From positions 1-64,000 of the forward strand of contig NZ_WHJG01000018.1 in assembly GCF_011682175.1 (NCBI RefSeq): 64,000 nucleotides of DNA, in the 5' to 3' direction. Both the position numbers and the translations under genes were made by a program. Below, piece after piece: positions 33,701-41,250 of the stretch. The notes under the pieces were generated by a model, which was not told where the DNA came from, did no database searches, and was given only the letters and a program-made list of their open reading frames with translations. Within the stretch, counting starts at the first letter, position 1. Every line of letters starts with the position of its first letter. This DNA is from Massilia frigida (GTDB lineage: Bacteria > Pseudomonadota > Gammaproteobacteria > Burkholderiales > Burkholderiaceae_D).

Positions 33701-33915
33701 CACTGATGCGCATAGCTGGCGGCCAGCGTGGTCTTGCCGGCGCCGGGAGGAGAAGAGATCCACAGCACCGCATGGCGGCCGCGCAAGCGGTCGATCAGCG
33801 CGAACAGGCGCGTACGCTGGAGCGGCTCGAACAGGCGGGGAAGCGTCAGCTTGGCGTAGGCCTGGACAGCGTGCGGCCGTGGGGGAGTGCGTGTTCTGAT
33901 TGCGCGTGTAGCCAT
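30733..33915 (-). CDS. Large STAND-ATPase transcriptional regulator with C-terminal BTAD domain
   Basis: 1060 residues from ATG 33915 (GAGAG upstream). A MalT-like P-loop ATPase domain starts near residue 50: Walker A SSPPGAGKT at 55-63, then Walker B VVFDNAHD. A long helical TPR-like region follows (about 350-800). Near 800-870 begins a winged-helix segment (VRTLGKFELTLHG, LNVTVHRLRKLL), and the last 200 residues form a bacterial transcriptional activator domain (RGPFCDGAEDTWILP, LYQRALAAEPLSEANYRGWMR). This is the SARP/AfsR-like order reversed: ATPase first, DNA-binding last. STAND proteins switch on ligand binding. Neighbours suggest control of the nearby secreted-protein genes, but this is inference. 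Confidence 0.88.
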   Translation of the reverse strand: MATRAIRTRTPPRPHAVQAYAKLTLPRLFEPLQRTRLFALIDRLRGRHAVLWISSPPGAGKTTLAASYAHQCGAPVLWCQLDQGDADPATLSFFLAEALRTLDGALPWHAPQVAGDAAQHARLFFRQLYAHLPQGALVVFDNAHDVDWDSAGNLLEAACAEVPAGVTLVAVSREALPPCLARMELDGRLGTLGWDALRLDPSEVRALAQAGDPADPEVTEWLDQVDGWAAGVALLRSVRGQPRTGLAEGREALFRYFAGEIVGRLPAQSRHLLLMLACWPAMSGADAQALTGDPGAPLLLERLYRRRLFVERRGDSYAFHGLFGAFLRQQARELLDPAQRLALAAQAAAIADAHGRTDEAAGLYIEAQAHQGLAGFLLRRAAGMLASGRGQTWRLWMSCLPADMADAQPWLAYWHGVSLADAQPLHARRILVRAERAFDQAGDLAARLHAVTAIIDTYDAEWADFSALPRWLAVLADGVRTLDLAALDPALDLRLHSRMASALLYVAPQSPLLAACVQRARLALDQVDDPLARLEAGACLLRYFDWMDNAGRANVLVAQLGACADDAAVGAAHRVRWYSRVARWYNKEGDLGQAQRLTGVARSIVIDAGLDPLLFQSLEVHHLLGTGAVDAARGLLDQMRAALPASRTLQMIDLNALDAQCLALAGDLAGALHAAQETLRLALDAGVPARERARFDAFLGACHAWAGAYPQALECYGRAVAGAYGVQAVLLGEERDFIDACTSAAGGDGARAAALMDAAMASHRRRQANALFAAVPVLAARVAALALENGIDAAHVGAIVMRQRLAAPNRCVQGWPWPVAVRTLGKFELTLHGAAVVATGKAQQRPLALLRSLAAAGEGGKAQAALVAQLWGSTDVAKSALNVTVHRLRKLLLSDEAVVVSGGRTHLAEARVWTDVSALADLCVAIAGLPAQAAVEEVGRCSAALLDLYRGPFCDGAEDTWILPVRERARNLFLAAVGQLGRLLEAMQEWGCALSLYQRALAAEPLSEANYRGWMRCAHAQDGAAAAFGAYRRCRDTLSIVLGVSPSYETEKLAVALGLR

Positions 33916-34030
33916 GGTCTCTCTGTCGTTCAGGGCCCGAAGGCGTATACAATACACGAGCTCACAGCGCCATCGCCGTAGTTTTCCTTACCGCCCGGGG
34001 GCCGGAGCGGATCTCCATTCTCTCAAAACC

Positions 34031-34621
34031 ATGGCAATTTTCAAAACAGAAAACCTGGCCCTGCTCGATCGGCAGCACGCTTTGTCGGACCCGCGCCACA
34101 CCGTCATGCTGGTCGATGACATGGACGCCAACGTGTCGGTCATGGCGGCAATCCTGCGCCCGCACTTTCATTTGGTCGAAGCACGCGACGGCCAGGAAGC
34201 CCTGCGTCTGATCGGCGCGCTGCCGCCGTCGCAGGAACTGGCGTGCATCGTCAGCGATCACCGCATGCCGCGCATGAGCGGCGTGCAGCTGTTCGAGCGC
34301 ACCTCGGTCATGCTGCCCGATACCCTGCGCATCCTGGTGACGGCTTACCTCGACCTCGATGCTATCGTCGATGCGGTCAATGCCGGCCAAATTTATCGCT
34401 TCATCGCCAAGCCATTCGACGCCAGCGGATTCCTGCTGGCGGTGCGGTGCGCGGTGGCCACTTTCGAGCATCGCCGCCTGCTGGACGCGTATCACCGCAC
34501 GCTGCAAGACGCGTCGCCGGTCCTTCCGGCAGCGGCGACGGCACTGCGCGAGCAGGCCCTGGCGGCGCGCGCAAGCCTGGCCGCGCTGGAAGCGCAGGCG
34601 CGGGCCACGCTGCCCACATGA
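34031..34621 (+). CDS. Stand-alone response regulator receiver protein
   Basis: 196 residues. The receiver domain covers about 25-145: TVMLVDDMDANV supplies the acidic pair, the phospho-Asp is in CIVSDHRMPRMSG (about residue 77), and Thr and Lys are in ILVTAYLD and RFIAKPFD. The pattern is like RpfG-type receivers, but no HD-GYP or DNA-binding output follows, only a roughly 50-residue Ala-rich helical tail. The ATG at 34031 is chosen because residues before it look non-coding; the Shine-Dalgarno is weak. It lies 115 bp from the divergent BTAD regulator and 63 bp before the GH9 gene. It could relay phosphate from the orphan propeller kinase. Confidence 0.85.
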   Translation: MAIFKTENLALLDRQHALSDPRHTVMLVDDMDANVSVMAAILRPHFHLVEARDGQEALRLIGALPPSQELACIVSDHRMPRMSGVQLFERTSVMLPDTLRILVTAYLDLDAIVDAVNAGQIYRFIAKPFDASGFLLAVRCAVATFEHRRLLDAYHRTLQDASPVLPAAATALREQALAARASLAALEAQARATLPT

Positions 34622-34626
34622 CATAT

Positions 34627-34661
34627 CGGTAATCGATCGGTAATTCCCAGCGGCCTAGAAT
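34627..34661 (+). promoter_or_regulatory. PhoB/OmpR-like direct-repeat box and -10 upstream of the GH9 gene
   Basis: CGGTAAT (34627-34633), CGAT, CGGTAAT (34638-34644) form an exact 7-4-7 direct repeat. Eleven bases later is TAGAAT (34656-34661), a good -10, 24 bp before the ATG. The segment from TAT at 34624 through the first half-site and spacer is identical to that before the secreted-protein gene at 24465. Confidence 0.72.
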
Positions 34662-34684
34662 GCGCCGACAACAAGAGGAGACCG

Positions 34685-37183
34685 ATGAATACCATTACTT
34701 TGCAAATCGCGGCCGGCATTGGCGCGTCTGTCCTGGGGGCGTCCATCGCGCAGGCAGCTGACGCCATCGTCGGCGTGCACGCGGCAGCGCCGCAGGTGAT
34801 CGTGGTCGAACTGCAAACCGCCACCACCAACGAAGCCGGCGGCACGGCCACCAGGCCCGATGTACTCGACCTGGCCCTGTCCAAATGGACGGTCAACGGC
34901 CAGGCGGCGCTGGGGATCAGCCGCATGTCGACACCGTACGACGAGCAAAAGGCGCTGGCCACCACGAGTCCCAACCTGTTCCCGGTGACGGTGCGCCACA
35001 AGATCTATCTGCGGCTCGACAAACCGCTGGCCCAGGGCCAGCCGTACACCATCGCCACGCCGTACGGCGCGACGCGGCTGGCTTTCGACAGCCGCGTCAC
35101 CTACTGCGAATCGATCAAGGTCAACCAGACCGGGTACAGCAAGCTGGCCAGCTCGCGCTTCGCCAATTTTGGTACGTACCTGGGCGACGCCGGCTCGCTC
35201 AAGCTGCCCGCCGGGTCGCGCTACGAGGTGATCGATGAACCAAGCGGCAGGACGGTGCCGGGCGGCGAACCGCAATACATCAAGGACGATACCGCAATCG
35301 CCAGCGCCAGCTCCGGCGAGCATGTCTACCGACTGCGGCTCGACCAGTTGGCCGAGGGCGGCCCTTACTTCGTGTCGGTGCCCGGTTGCGGGCGTTCGCG
35401 CTCGTTCGCGGTCGGCGACGACGCCAGCCGCAAGATCGCCTATGTTTCGGCGCGCGGCCTGTATCACCAGCGTTGCGGCACGGCGCTCAAGCAGCCGTAC
35501 ACGCGCTACACGCGCGAAATGTGCCACGCCACCGTGGCCGATACACGCACGCCGTGGGTGTCGACGCCGGTGCTTTCGGTGCCGGACAACGCGCTCATGA
35601 AGCCGCTGATCGGCGGCCATCACGACGCCGGCGATTTTGACCGCCGCCCGATGCACACCATCATTCCGATCCTGATGCTGTCGTATTTCGACGCCTTCCC
35701 CACCCACTTCGTCGACCGCCAATACAACATTCCGGAGTCCGGTAACGGCATTCCCGATTTCGTCGATGAAGCCCTGTGGGCGGTGCTGTCGTGGGAAAAC
35801 CTGCAGGTGATGGACACCCACGATGCGCAGTTCGGCGGCGTTCGCGCCGGCACCGAAATGAACCGTCATCCGGCCTACGGCGTGCACAGCGCGGCCAGCG
35901 ATCCCGGGCGCTACGGCACCTGGGCGGTCAGCGAGGAAGTCACGGCGCTGTCGGCCGGGATCTTCGCCCACGCCGCCCGCGTGGTCCGCCCGCACGATGC
36001 CGCACGCGCCGACGCCCTCGTGCAACGCGCCCGGCTCGCCTGGAGATATCTGGAAAAGACCGCGGCACCGGGAGCTGCCAAGGCACGCTTCATGTATCCC
36101 GCGCTGCAGCTGTACCTGGCCACCGGCGAGGCACGCTATCACACCCTATTCAAGAACGCTGCGCAGGCCATCGTCGTCAGGGATGGCACCTGGCCCGAGC
36201 AGTATTTGCCCGGCAATGCCAGCGCCGCGGTGCAGAGCGCGCATTTCGTCAGCTACCTGACGGCGCATGGCCGCGCGCTCGATCCGGCATTGACGCAGGC
36301 GCTCAAGGACCGCATCGTCTACTTCGCAGATCGCGGCGGCTACGTCGGACCGGCACCGGAAAGCCAGGCCTACCCGCAGGGCGCCACCAAGTTCCTGTCA
36401 TGGGGTGCCACCACGACGCAGGGAAAATATGCCGACGTGTACGCGTTCGCGTCCCTGTTTGCGGCGAATGACGCCAGGAAGCAGGCCTACATCAATGCGG
36501 TCAGCCAGTATGCCGACTTCTCGCTGGGGCTCAATCCCTTGGGACGCTCGTTCGTGACCGGGCTGGGAACGGACACGCCGCAAAGTCCGGCGCATCTCGA
36601 TTCGTACTTCACCAAGTACGGACTGGCTGATGGCGCCGGCGCCGATCCGCACCTCAAGGCGATCGGCAACGTGCCGGGGATCGTGGTGTACGGGCCGGCC
36701 GAGGGACGCAGCGGCGCGGCGTATCAGACGGCGGTAAGCAACAAGCTGTATCCGTCGTGGGACCGGTTGCCAGTCCTGCGGCGCTGGGGCGACGGCTGGT
36801 CACTCATTAACAGCAATGAGTTCAGTACCTGGGAGACCATGGTGTGGAATGCGGCGATGCACGGCTTCCTGTACAACGCCAGCCAGGACCCGAAGGCGAC
36901 CAGCACGCCGGCCGAATGCGATGGCGCGACGTGTGCGCAGACAAAACCGAACGCCTGCGTGATCGAACCGGCAACGGGCGCGCTGGCGTTGAGCGCACTG
37001 GCGAACAATATCGTGTGCGTGCAGCGTACCGATAACTGGGCGCAGCAGCATGTGGTCAACGGGAAGGCGAGGTTTGCCACGCCACGGGCTGCGCCGGGCA
37101 CGCGCGTGTATGGGTTCAGCGGTATGAACAGCTATGGAGCGTGCACCACCAAAGTGGCGCAGCTGACTTGCGAGATGCCGTAA
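34685..37183 (+). CDS. Secreted glycoside hydrolase family 9 protein
   Basis: 832 residues with a signal peptide (AAGIGASVLGASIAQA). An N-terminal Ig-like region (about 25-250) ends in the CelD_N-type strand ESIKVNQTGYSKLA. The (alpha/alpha)6 catalytic domain follows, with GGHHDAGDFDRRP near residue 315 providing the catalytic aspartates. WAVSEEVTALSAGIFAHAARV, DFSLGLNPLGRSF and NEFSTWETMVWNAAMHGFL carry the expected C-terminal glutamate. GH9 enzymes cleave beta-1,4 or related glucans, but the substrate here is unknown. A C-terminal tail of about 90 residues with six or more cysteines is unusual. GAGGAG lies before the ATG, and the shared direct-repeat box lies upstream. Confidence 0.88.
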   Translation: MNTITLQIAAGIGASVLGASIAQAADAIVGVHAAAPQVIVVELQTATTNEAGGTATRPDVLDLALSKWTVNGQAALGISRMSTPYDEQKALATTSPNLFPVTVRHKIYLRLDKPLAQGQPYTIATPYGATRLAFDSRVTYCESIKVNQTGYSKLASSRFANFGTYLGDAGSLKLPAGSRYEVIDEPSGRTVPGGEPQYIKDDTAIASASSGEHVYRLRLDQLAEGGPYFVSVPGCGRSRSFAVGDDASRKIAYVSARGLYHQRCGTALKQPYTRYTREMCHATVADTRTPWVSTPVLSVPDNALMKPLIGGHHDAGDFDRRPMHTIIPILMLSYFDAFPTHFVDRQYNIPESGNGIPDFVDEALWAVLSWENLQVMDTHDAQFGGVRAGTEMNRHPAYGVHSAASDPGRYGTWAVSEEVTALSAGIFAHAARVVRPHDAARADALVQRARLAWRYLEKTAAPGAAKARFMYPALQLYLATGEARYHTLFKNAAQAIVVRDGTWPEQYLPGNASAAVQSAHFVSYLTAHGRALDPALTQALKDRIVYFADRGGYVGPAPESQAYPQGATKFLSWGATTTQGKYADVYAFASLFAANDARKQAYINAVSQYADFSLGLNPLGRSFVTGLGTDTPQSPAHLDSYFTKYGLADGAGADPHLKAIGNVPGIVVYGPAEGRSGAAYQTAVSNKLYPSWDRLPVLRRWGDGWSLINSNEFSTWETMVWNAAMHGFLYNASQDPKATSTPAECDGATCAQTKPNACVIEPATGALALSALANNIVCVQRTDNWAQQHVVNGKARFATPRAAPGTRVYGFSGMNSYGACTTKVAQLTCEMP

Positions 37184-37185
37184 TA

Positions 37186-37224
37186 CCTGCCGCCCCCGCG
37201 CCAGGGCGGCGCGGGGGCGGCAGG
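37186..37224. terminator. Bidirectional hairpin between convergent GH9 and homoserine dehydrogenase genes
   Basis: Perfect 17-bp G+C-rich arms (37186-37202 and 37208-37224) around AGGGC fill the 44-bp gap between the two stops. No T-tract is present, but the stem is long and stable. Confidence 0.75.
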
Positions 37225-37227
37225 GGA

Positions 37228-38550
37228 CTAACTCAGGTTTTCGAGGCGGATCTTGACCACCTTGCCCACCACCGTACCGAGTGCTTCGATCTTGCCAATC
37301 GCCGCATCGATGTTCTTTTCCTGCGTCTGGTGCGTCAGCATGATGATGTCGGTGCGCGTTTCGCCTTCGCCCGGTTCCTTCTGCAGCACCGCATCGATCG
37401 AAATCTTGGCGTCGGCCAGGATACGCGTCAGGTCGGCCATCACACCGAGTTGGTCCTTCACATACACCCGCAGGTAGTAGCTGGTGGTGATCTCGGACAT
37501 CGGCAGGATCGCCACGTTGGTCATCTGGTTCGGCTGGAACGCCAGATGTGGCACGCGGTATTCCGGATCGGCCGTGGCCAGGCGGGTGATATCGACCAGG
37601 TCGGCGATCACCGACGACGCCGTCGGCTCGGCGCCCGCGCCCTTGCCGTAGTAAAGCGTGGCGCCAACCGCGTCGGCCTGCACCAGCACCGCGTTCATCG
37701 CTCCTTCCACGTTGGCGATCAGGCGCTTGGCGGGAATCAGGGTCGGATGCACGCGCAGTTCGATGCCTTCCACGCCGTCGACCAGGGTGCGCTTGGTGAT
37801 GCCCAGCAGCTTGATACGGTAGCCCAGCTGCTCGGCGTAGCGGATATCGACCGCCTGCAGGCTGCTGATGCCTTCCACGTGCGCCTTGTCGAACTGCACC
37901 GGAATGCCGAACGCGATCGACGCGATGATGGTCGCCTTGTGCGCGGCATCCACGCCTTCGATGTCGAAGGTCGGATCGGCTTCGGCGTAGCCCAGTTCCT
38001 GCGCCTGTTTCAGCACGGTGGCGAAGTCCAGCCCTTTGTCGCGCATCTCGGACAAGATGAAGTTGGTGGTGCCGTTGATGATGCCGGCCACCGATTCGAT
38101 GCGGTTTGCGGTGAGGCCTTCGCGCAGCGCCTTGATGATCGGGATGCCGCCGGCGACCGCCGCCTCGAACGCCACCATCACGCCCTTGGCCTGGGCCGCC
38201 GCAAAAATCTCGTTGCCGTGCAGCGCCAGCAGCGCCTTGTTGGCGGTGACCACATGCTTGCCGTTGTTGATCGCCTTGAGCACCAGGCTCTTGGCGATGC
38301 CGGAGCCGCCAACCAGTTCGACCACGATGTCGATGTCGGGATGGTTGACCACCAGTTCAGGGTCGTTCACCACCTCGCAGTCGGTGCCGACGATGCCGCG
38401 CGCGCGCTCCAGATTGCGCACCGCGACCATCGCAATCTCGATGCCGCGGCCGGCGCGGCGCCGGATTTCTTCCTGGTTGCGTTTGAGGACGTTAAAGGTG
38501 CCGGCACCAACTACGCCGAGGCCGATCAGGCCGATTTTGATGGGTTTCAT
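37228..38550 (-). CDS. hom: Homoserine dehydrogenase
   Basis: 440 residues. The NAD(P)-binding Rossmann domain opens with IGLIGLGVVGAGTFNVL. The catalytic domain has GIINGTTNFIL, the LGYAEADPTFDIEGVDAAHK signature and the conserved lysines. A C-terminal ACT domain (about 350-440: YYLRVYVKDQLGVMADLTRIL) provides threonine feedback. It reduces aspartate semialdehyde to homoserine on the path to threonine and methionine. An aminotransferase gene ends 21 bp upstream on the same strand, so the two are probably co-transcribed; in betaproteobacteria thrC often follows, but here GH9 intervenes. Confidence 0.97.
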   Translation of the reverse strand: MKPIKIGLIGLGVVGAGTFNVLKRNQEEIRRRAGRGIEIAMVAVRNLERARGIVGTDCEVVNDPELVVNHPDIDIVVELVGGSGIAKSLVLKAINNGKHVVTANKALLALHGNEIFAAAQAKGVMVAFEAAVAGGIPIIKALREGLTANRIESVAGIINGTTNFILSEMRDKGLDFATVLKQAQELGYAEADPTFDIEGVDAAHKATIIASIAFGIPVQFDKAHVEGISSLQAVDIRYAEQLGYRIKLLGITKRTLVDGVEGIELRVHPTLIPAKRLIANVEGAMNAVLVQADAVGATLYYGKGAGAEPTASSVIADLVDITRLATADPEYRVPHLAFQPNQMTNVAILPMSEITTSYYLRVYVKDQLGVMADLTRILADAKISIDAVLQKEPGEGETRTDIIMLTHQTQEKNIDAAIGKIEALGTVVGKVVKIRLENLS

Positions 38551-38571
38551 AGTCTTTATCTGGAAGAGGTA

Positions 38572-39801
38572 TCAGCCGCGCCCGTGGCGGCGTCGGTAGC
38601 CGTCAAGGAAGCGCGCAATGCGGCCGCAAGCGTCGGTCAGGTCGTCGGAATTGGGCAGGAATACGAGACGGAAGTGATCCGGCGCGATCCAGTTGAAGCC
38701 CGTTCCCTGGACCACCAGGACTTTTTCTTCGGCCAGCAGGTCGTAGGCAAACTGCTGATCATCCGCGATCGGGTACATCACGGGGTCGAGGCGCGGGAAC
38801 ATGTACAGCGCAGCTTTTGGCTTTACGCAGGTCACGCCCGGAATATCGGTTAAGAGTTTGTGCGCCATGTCGCGCTGGCGCAGCAGGCGTCCGCCGGGAC
38901 CTACCAGGTCGTTGATGCTCTGGTAGCCGCCCAGCGCGGTCTGGATCGCGAACTGGCCCGGCGCGTTGGCGCACAGGCGCATCGATGCCAGCATGTTGAG
39001 ACCATCGATGTAATCCTTGGCGTGGCGTTTTTCGCCCGACACCACCATCCAGCCGGCGCGGTAGCCGCAGGAACGGTAGTTTTTCGACAGCCCGTTCAGG
39101 GTGATGAACAGCACATCGTCGGCCAGCGCGGCGATCGAGTCGTGCTGCTCGCCGTCGTACAGGACCTTGTCGTAGATTTCGTCGGCCAGGATGATCAGCT
39201 GGTGCTGGCGTGCCAGCTCGATGATCTCCAGCAGGATTTCGCGCGGATACAGCGCGCCGGTCGGGTTGTTCGGGTTGATCACCACGATCGCCTTGGTGTT
39301 GCTGGTGATCTTGCGGCGCATGTCGTCGATGTCGGGGAACCAGCCGGCCTGCTCGTCGCAGATATAGTGCACCGGGTTCCCGCCCGACAGGCTCACGGCC
39401 GCGGTCCACAGCGGGTAATCCGGGGCCGGGACCAGCACTTCGTCGCCGTTATTGAGCAAGCCGTTCATGGCCATGACGATCAGTTCCGACGCGCCATTGC
39501 CAAGGTAAATGTCTTCGATGGTCACGCCGCTGATGTGCTTGCTCTGCGTATAGTGCATGACCGCCTTGCGCGGCGCGAACATGCCTTTCGAGTCGGTGTA
39601 GCCGGCGGCGCCGTGCATATTGAGGATCATGTCTTGCACGATCTCGTCAGGCGGGTCGAAACCGAACACGGCCAGGTTGCCGATGTTGAGCTTGATGATC
39701 TTGTGGCCTTCTTCCTCCATCTGCTTGGATTTCTCCAGCGCGGGGCCGCGGATTTCGTAGCAGACGTCGTCGAGTTTGTTCGATTTCAGAATCGGTCGCA
39801 A
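38572..39801 (-). CDS. Alanine-synthesising aminotransferase (AlaA/AlaC-like, PLP-dependent class I/II)
   Basis: 409 residues. The start is TTG at 39801, supported by GGGAAA upstream and by the N-terminal RPILKSNKLDDVCYEIRGP, which aligns with AlaA-like starts. PLP-binding features include VVINPNNPTGALY, ILADEIYDKV and the Schiff-base lysine in LNGLSKNYRSCGYRAGW. AlaA/AlaC transfer the amino group of glutamate to pyruvate. Pairing with homoserine dehydrogenase is a common betaproteobacterial arrangement. Gene-symbol choice between alaA and alaC would need a tree. Confidence 0.93.
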   Translation of the reverse strand: MRPILKSNKLDDVCYEIRGPALEKSKQMEEEGHKIIKLNIGNLAVFGFDPPDEIVQDMILNMHGAAGYTDSKGMFAPRKAVMHYTQSKHISGVTIEDIYLGNGASELIVMAMNGLLNNGDEVLVPAPDYPLWTAAVSLSGGNPVHYICDEQAGWFPDIDDMRRKITSNTKAIVVINPNNPTGALYPREILLEIIELARQHQLIILADEIYDKVLYDGEQHDSIAALADDVLFITLNGLSKNYRSCGYRAGWMVVSGEKRHAKDYIDGLNMLASMRLCANAPGQFAIQTALGGYQSINDLVGPGGRLLRQRDMAHKLLTDIPGVTCVKPKAALYMFPRLDPVMYPIADDQQFAYDLLAEEKVLVVQGTGFNWIAPDHFRLVFLPNSDDLTDACGRIARFLDGYRRRHGRG

Positions 39802-40029
39802 AATATTTCCCTGTTCAGTGGCGCTTTGTTGCAGTGCGAAAAATACCCATTCTGCCGAAAGGAGGCGATTTAATCAACCTGAGGTTGGCGGCAAAGTGGG
39901 CAAAAACCCGTGAAATGGTGTCGCTTTGGCGTATGTTTCGTGAAAATTCGCGGTTTACTGGACTTTGTGGCATGCTAACGCCACGCGCAGCGCCCAAGTG
40001 CCCTGCATCACCTTTTCAGTGCCCATGCC

Positions 40030-40410
40030 ATGAAGCTCCATTCCAGCACCACCCAACAATACCAGACCGTGACCGGTTACGACCAAACCGGGGTCGAAAT
40101 CAACGCCCAGCGCTTCGATTACAGCCTGCTGGTGATGCCCGAGACGCCGCCGCGCGCCTGGGACGTTCCCGATTTCGAGGCGCTCACGGCCGAACATTTC
40201 GAGAAAATCGAACAGGACAAGCCGGACGTGGTCATTCTCGGCACCGGCGCGCGCCAGCGCTTCGTGCATCCGAAGCTGATCGCCGCGCTGCTGGAGCGGC
40301 GCATTGGCTGCGAGTGCATGGATAACAAGGCGGCCTGCCGGACCTATAACATTTTGATGGGCGAGGGGCGCAAGGTGACGCTGGCGCTGATTCTGGGCGC
40401 GGCACGATAG
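40030..40410 (+). CDS. Mth938-like (DUF498/NDUFAF3-type) protein
   Basis: 126 residues, single domain. SLLVMPETPPRAWDV, DVVILGTGARQRFVHPKL and RIGCECMDNKAACRTYNILMGEGRKV are the conserved blocks of the Mth938 fold. The mitochondrial homologue NDUFAF3 helps assemble complex I; the bacterial role is not settled. It is divergent from the aminotransferase gene across about 230 bp that hold no other gene. Confidence 0.9.
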   Translation: MKLHSSTTQQYQTVTGYDQTGVEINAQRFDYSLLVMPETPPRAWDVPDFEALTAEHFEKIEQDKPDVVILGTGARQRFVHPKLIAALLERRIGCECMDNKAACRTYNILMGEGRKVTLALILGAAR

Positions 40411-40437
40411 CATTCGCAAGACCGCTACCGCCCACTC

Positions 40438-40490
40438 CGTCGTTCCCGCGCCAAGGCGGGAAGTCGTTTCTGGCAGTGCCAGGAACGACG
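40438..40490. repeat. Composite inverted repeat with two internal hairpins
   Basis: Outer arms CGTCGTTCC (40438-40446) and GGAACGACG (40482-40490) enclose two smaller dyads: CCCGC/GCGGG and CTGGCA/TGCCAG. The CGTTCCCGCG arm repeats the palindrome at 4848-4870. The whole would fold as a three-way junction in DNA or RNA, downstream of the Mth938-like gene. Confidence 0.65.
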
Positions 40491-40640
40491 AATCGCAGGC
40501 TAGCGGCAGCGGCGATGATTGATCAGTTCTTGCAATCGGACACCCCGCCCCCATATATTGTCCGCCCAAACACGTTTCCCCCTCCCCTGTTGCGCTGCGG
40601 GGTATAAAATCAGCGCTGACTCACCTTCAGGAGAGAACCT

Positions 40641-41111
40641 GTGGCTGATAGCCAAACTGCAGCACCTTATACCGATTTCTCCGCCGTCATGACGGGCGAC
40701 AAGCCGTTCCAGCTGTCCGGCCGCCCTGCCCGTTACACCGTGCTGTACTTTTACCCAAAAGACAATACGCCCGGCTGCACCACCGAAAGCATCGCTTTCC
40801 GCGAGCTGCACGCGCAGTTCCAGCAAGCCGCTGCCGAAATCTACGGCATCAGCCGCGATTCGCTGCGCTCGCACGATGGCTTCAAATCCAAGCTCGGCCT
40901 GCCGTTCGAGCTCATTTCCGACCCCGAGGAAGCCGTGTGCCTCCAGTTCGGTGTGATGAAAATGAAGAATATGTACGGTAAGCAAGTGCGCGGCATCGAA
41001 CGCAGCACGTTTGTAATTGACGCTGATGGTAAATTAATGAAAGAATGGAGAGGCGTGAAAGTCCCTAATCACGCCGAGGACGTGCTTGAATTTATCAAGA
41101 GCCAAGCTTGA
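40641..41111 (+). CDS. bcp: Peroxiredoxin of the Bcp/PrxQ family
   Basis: 156 residues, GTG start at 40641 with AGGAGAG upstream. The thioredoxin-like fold has the peroxidatic motif YPKDNTPGCTTESIAF. Five residues after the peroxidatic Cys, where many Bcp proteins have their resolving Cys, there is Ala. Another Cys lies in EEAVCLQF, a position used in some atypical members, or the protein may act as a 1-Cys enzyme. It reduces hydroperoxides in the cytoplasm using thioredoxin or a thiol partner. The next gene, PIN-PhoH, is separated by 249 bp containing a hairpin. Confidence 0.93.
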   Translation: MADSQTAAPYTDFSAVMTGDKPFQLSGRPARYTVLYFYPKDNTPGCTTESIAFRELHAQFQQAAAEIYGISRDSLRSHDGFKSKLGLPFELISDPEEAVCLQFGVMKMKNMYGKQVRGIERSTFVIDADGKLMKEWRGVKVPNHAEDVLEFIKSQA

Positions 41112-41228
41112 CAAGGACGGCTCGCATCCAGGGAACCCTGTCGATCAACCCGCAGCAGAACCCGATTACACCAGACATTTTGAGTCACACCTGCCGTTTT
41201 CCGCATCATCCCAATCTGGCGGCCTGCC

Positions 41229-41250
41229 GGCCCGGCCACTATGCCGGGCC
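41229..41250. repeat. Hairpin between peroxiredoxin and PhoH genes
   Basis: Perfect arms GGCCCGGC (41229-41236) and GCCGGGCC (41243-41250) surround CACTAT. It lies about 120 bp after the peroxiredoxin stop. The rest of the 249-bp gap holds no supported gene. Confidence 0.5.

Noticed and set aside
30859-33981. 1040-residue plus-strand frame opposite the BTAD regulator
   Set aside because: The composition is His/Gln/Arg/Ala-rich without domains, while the minus strand encodes a full STAND-BTAD protein.
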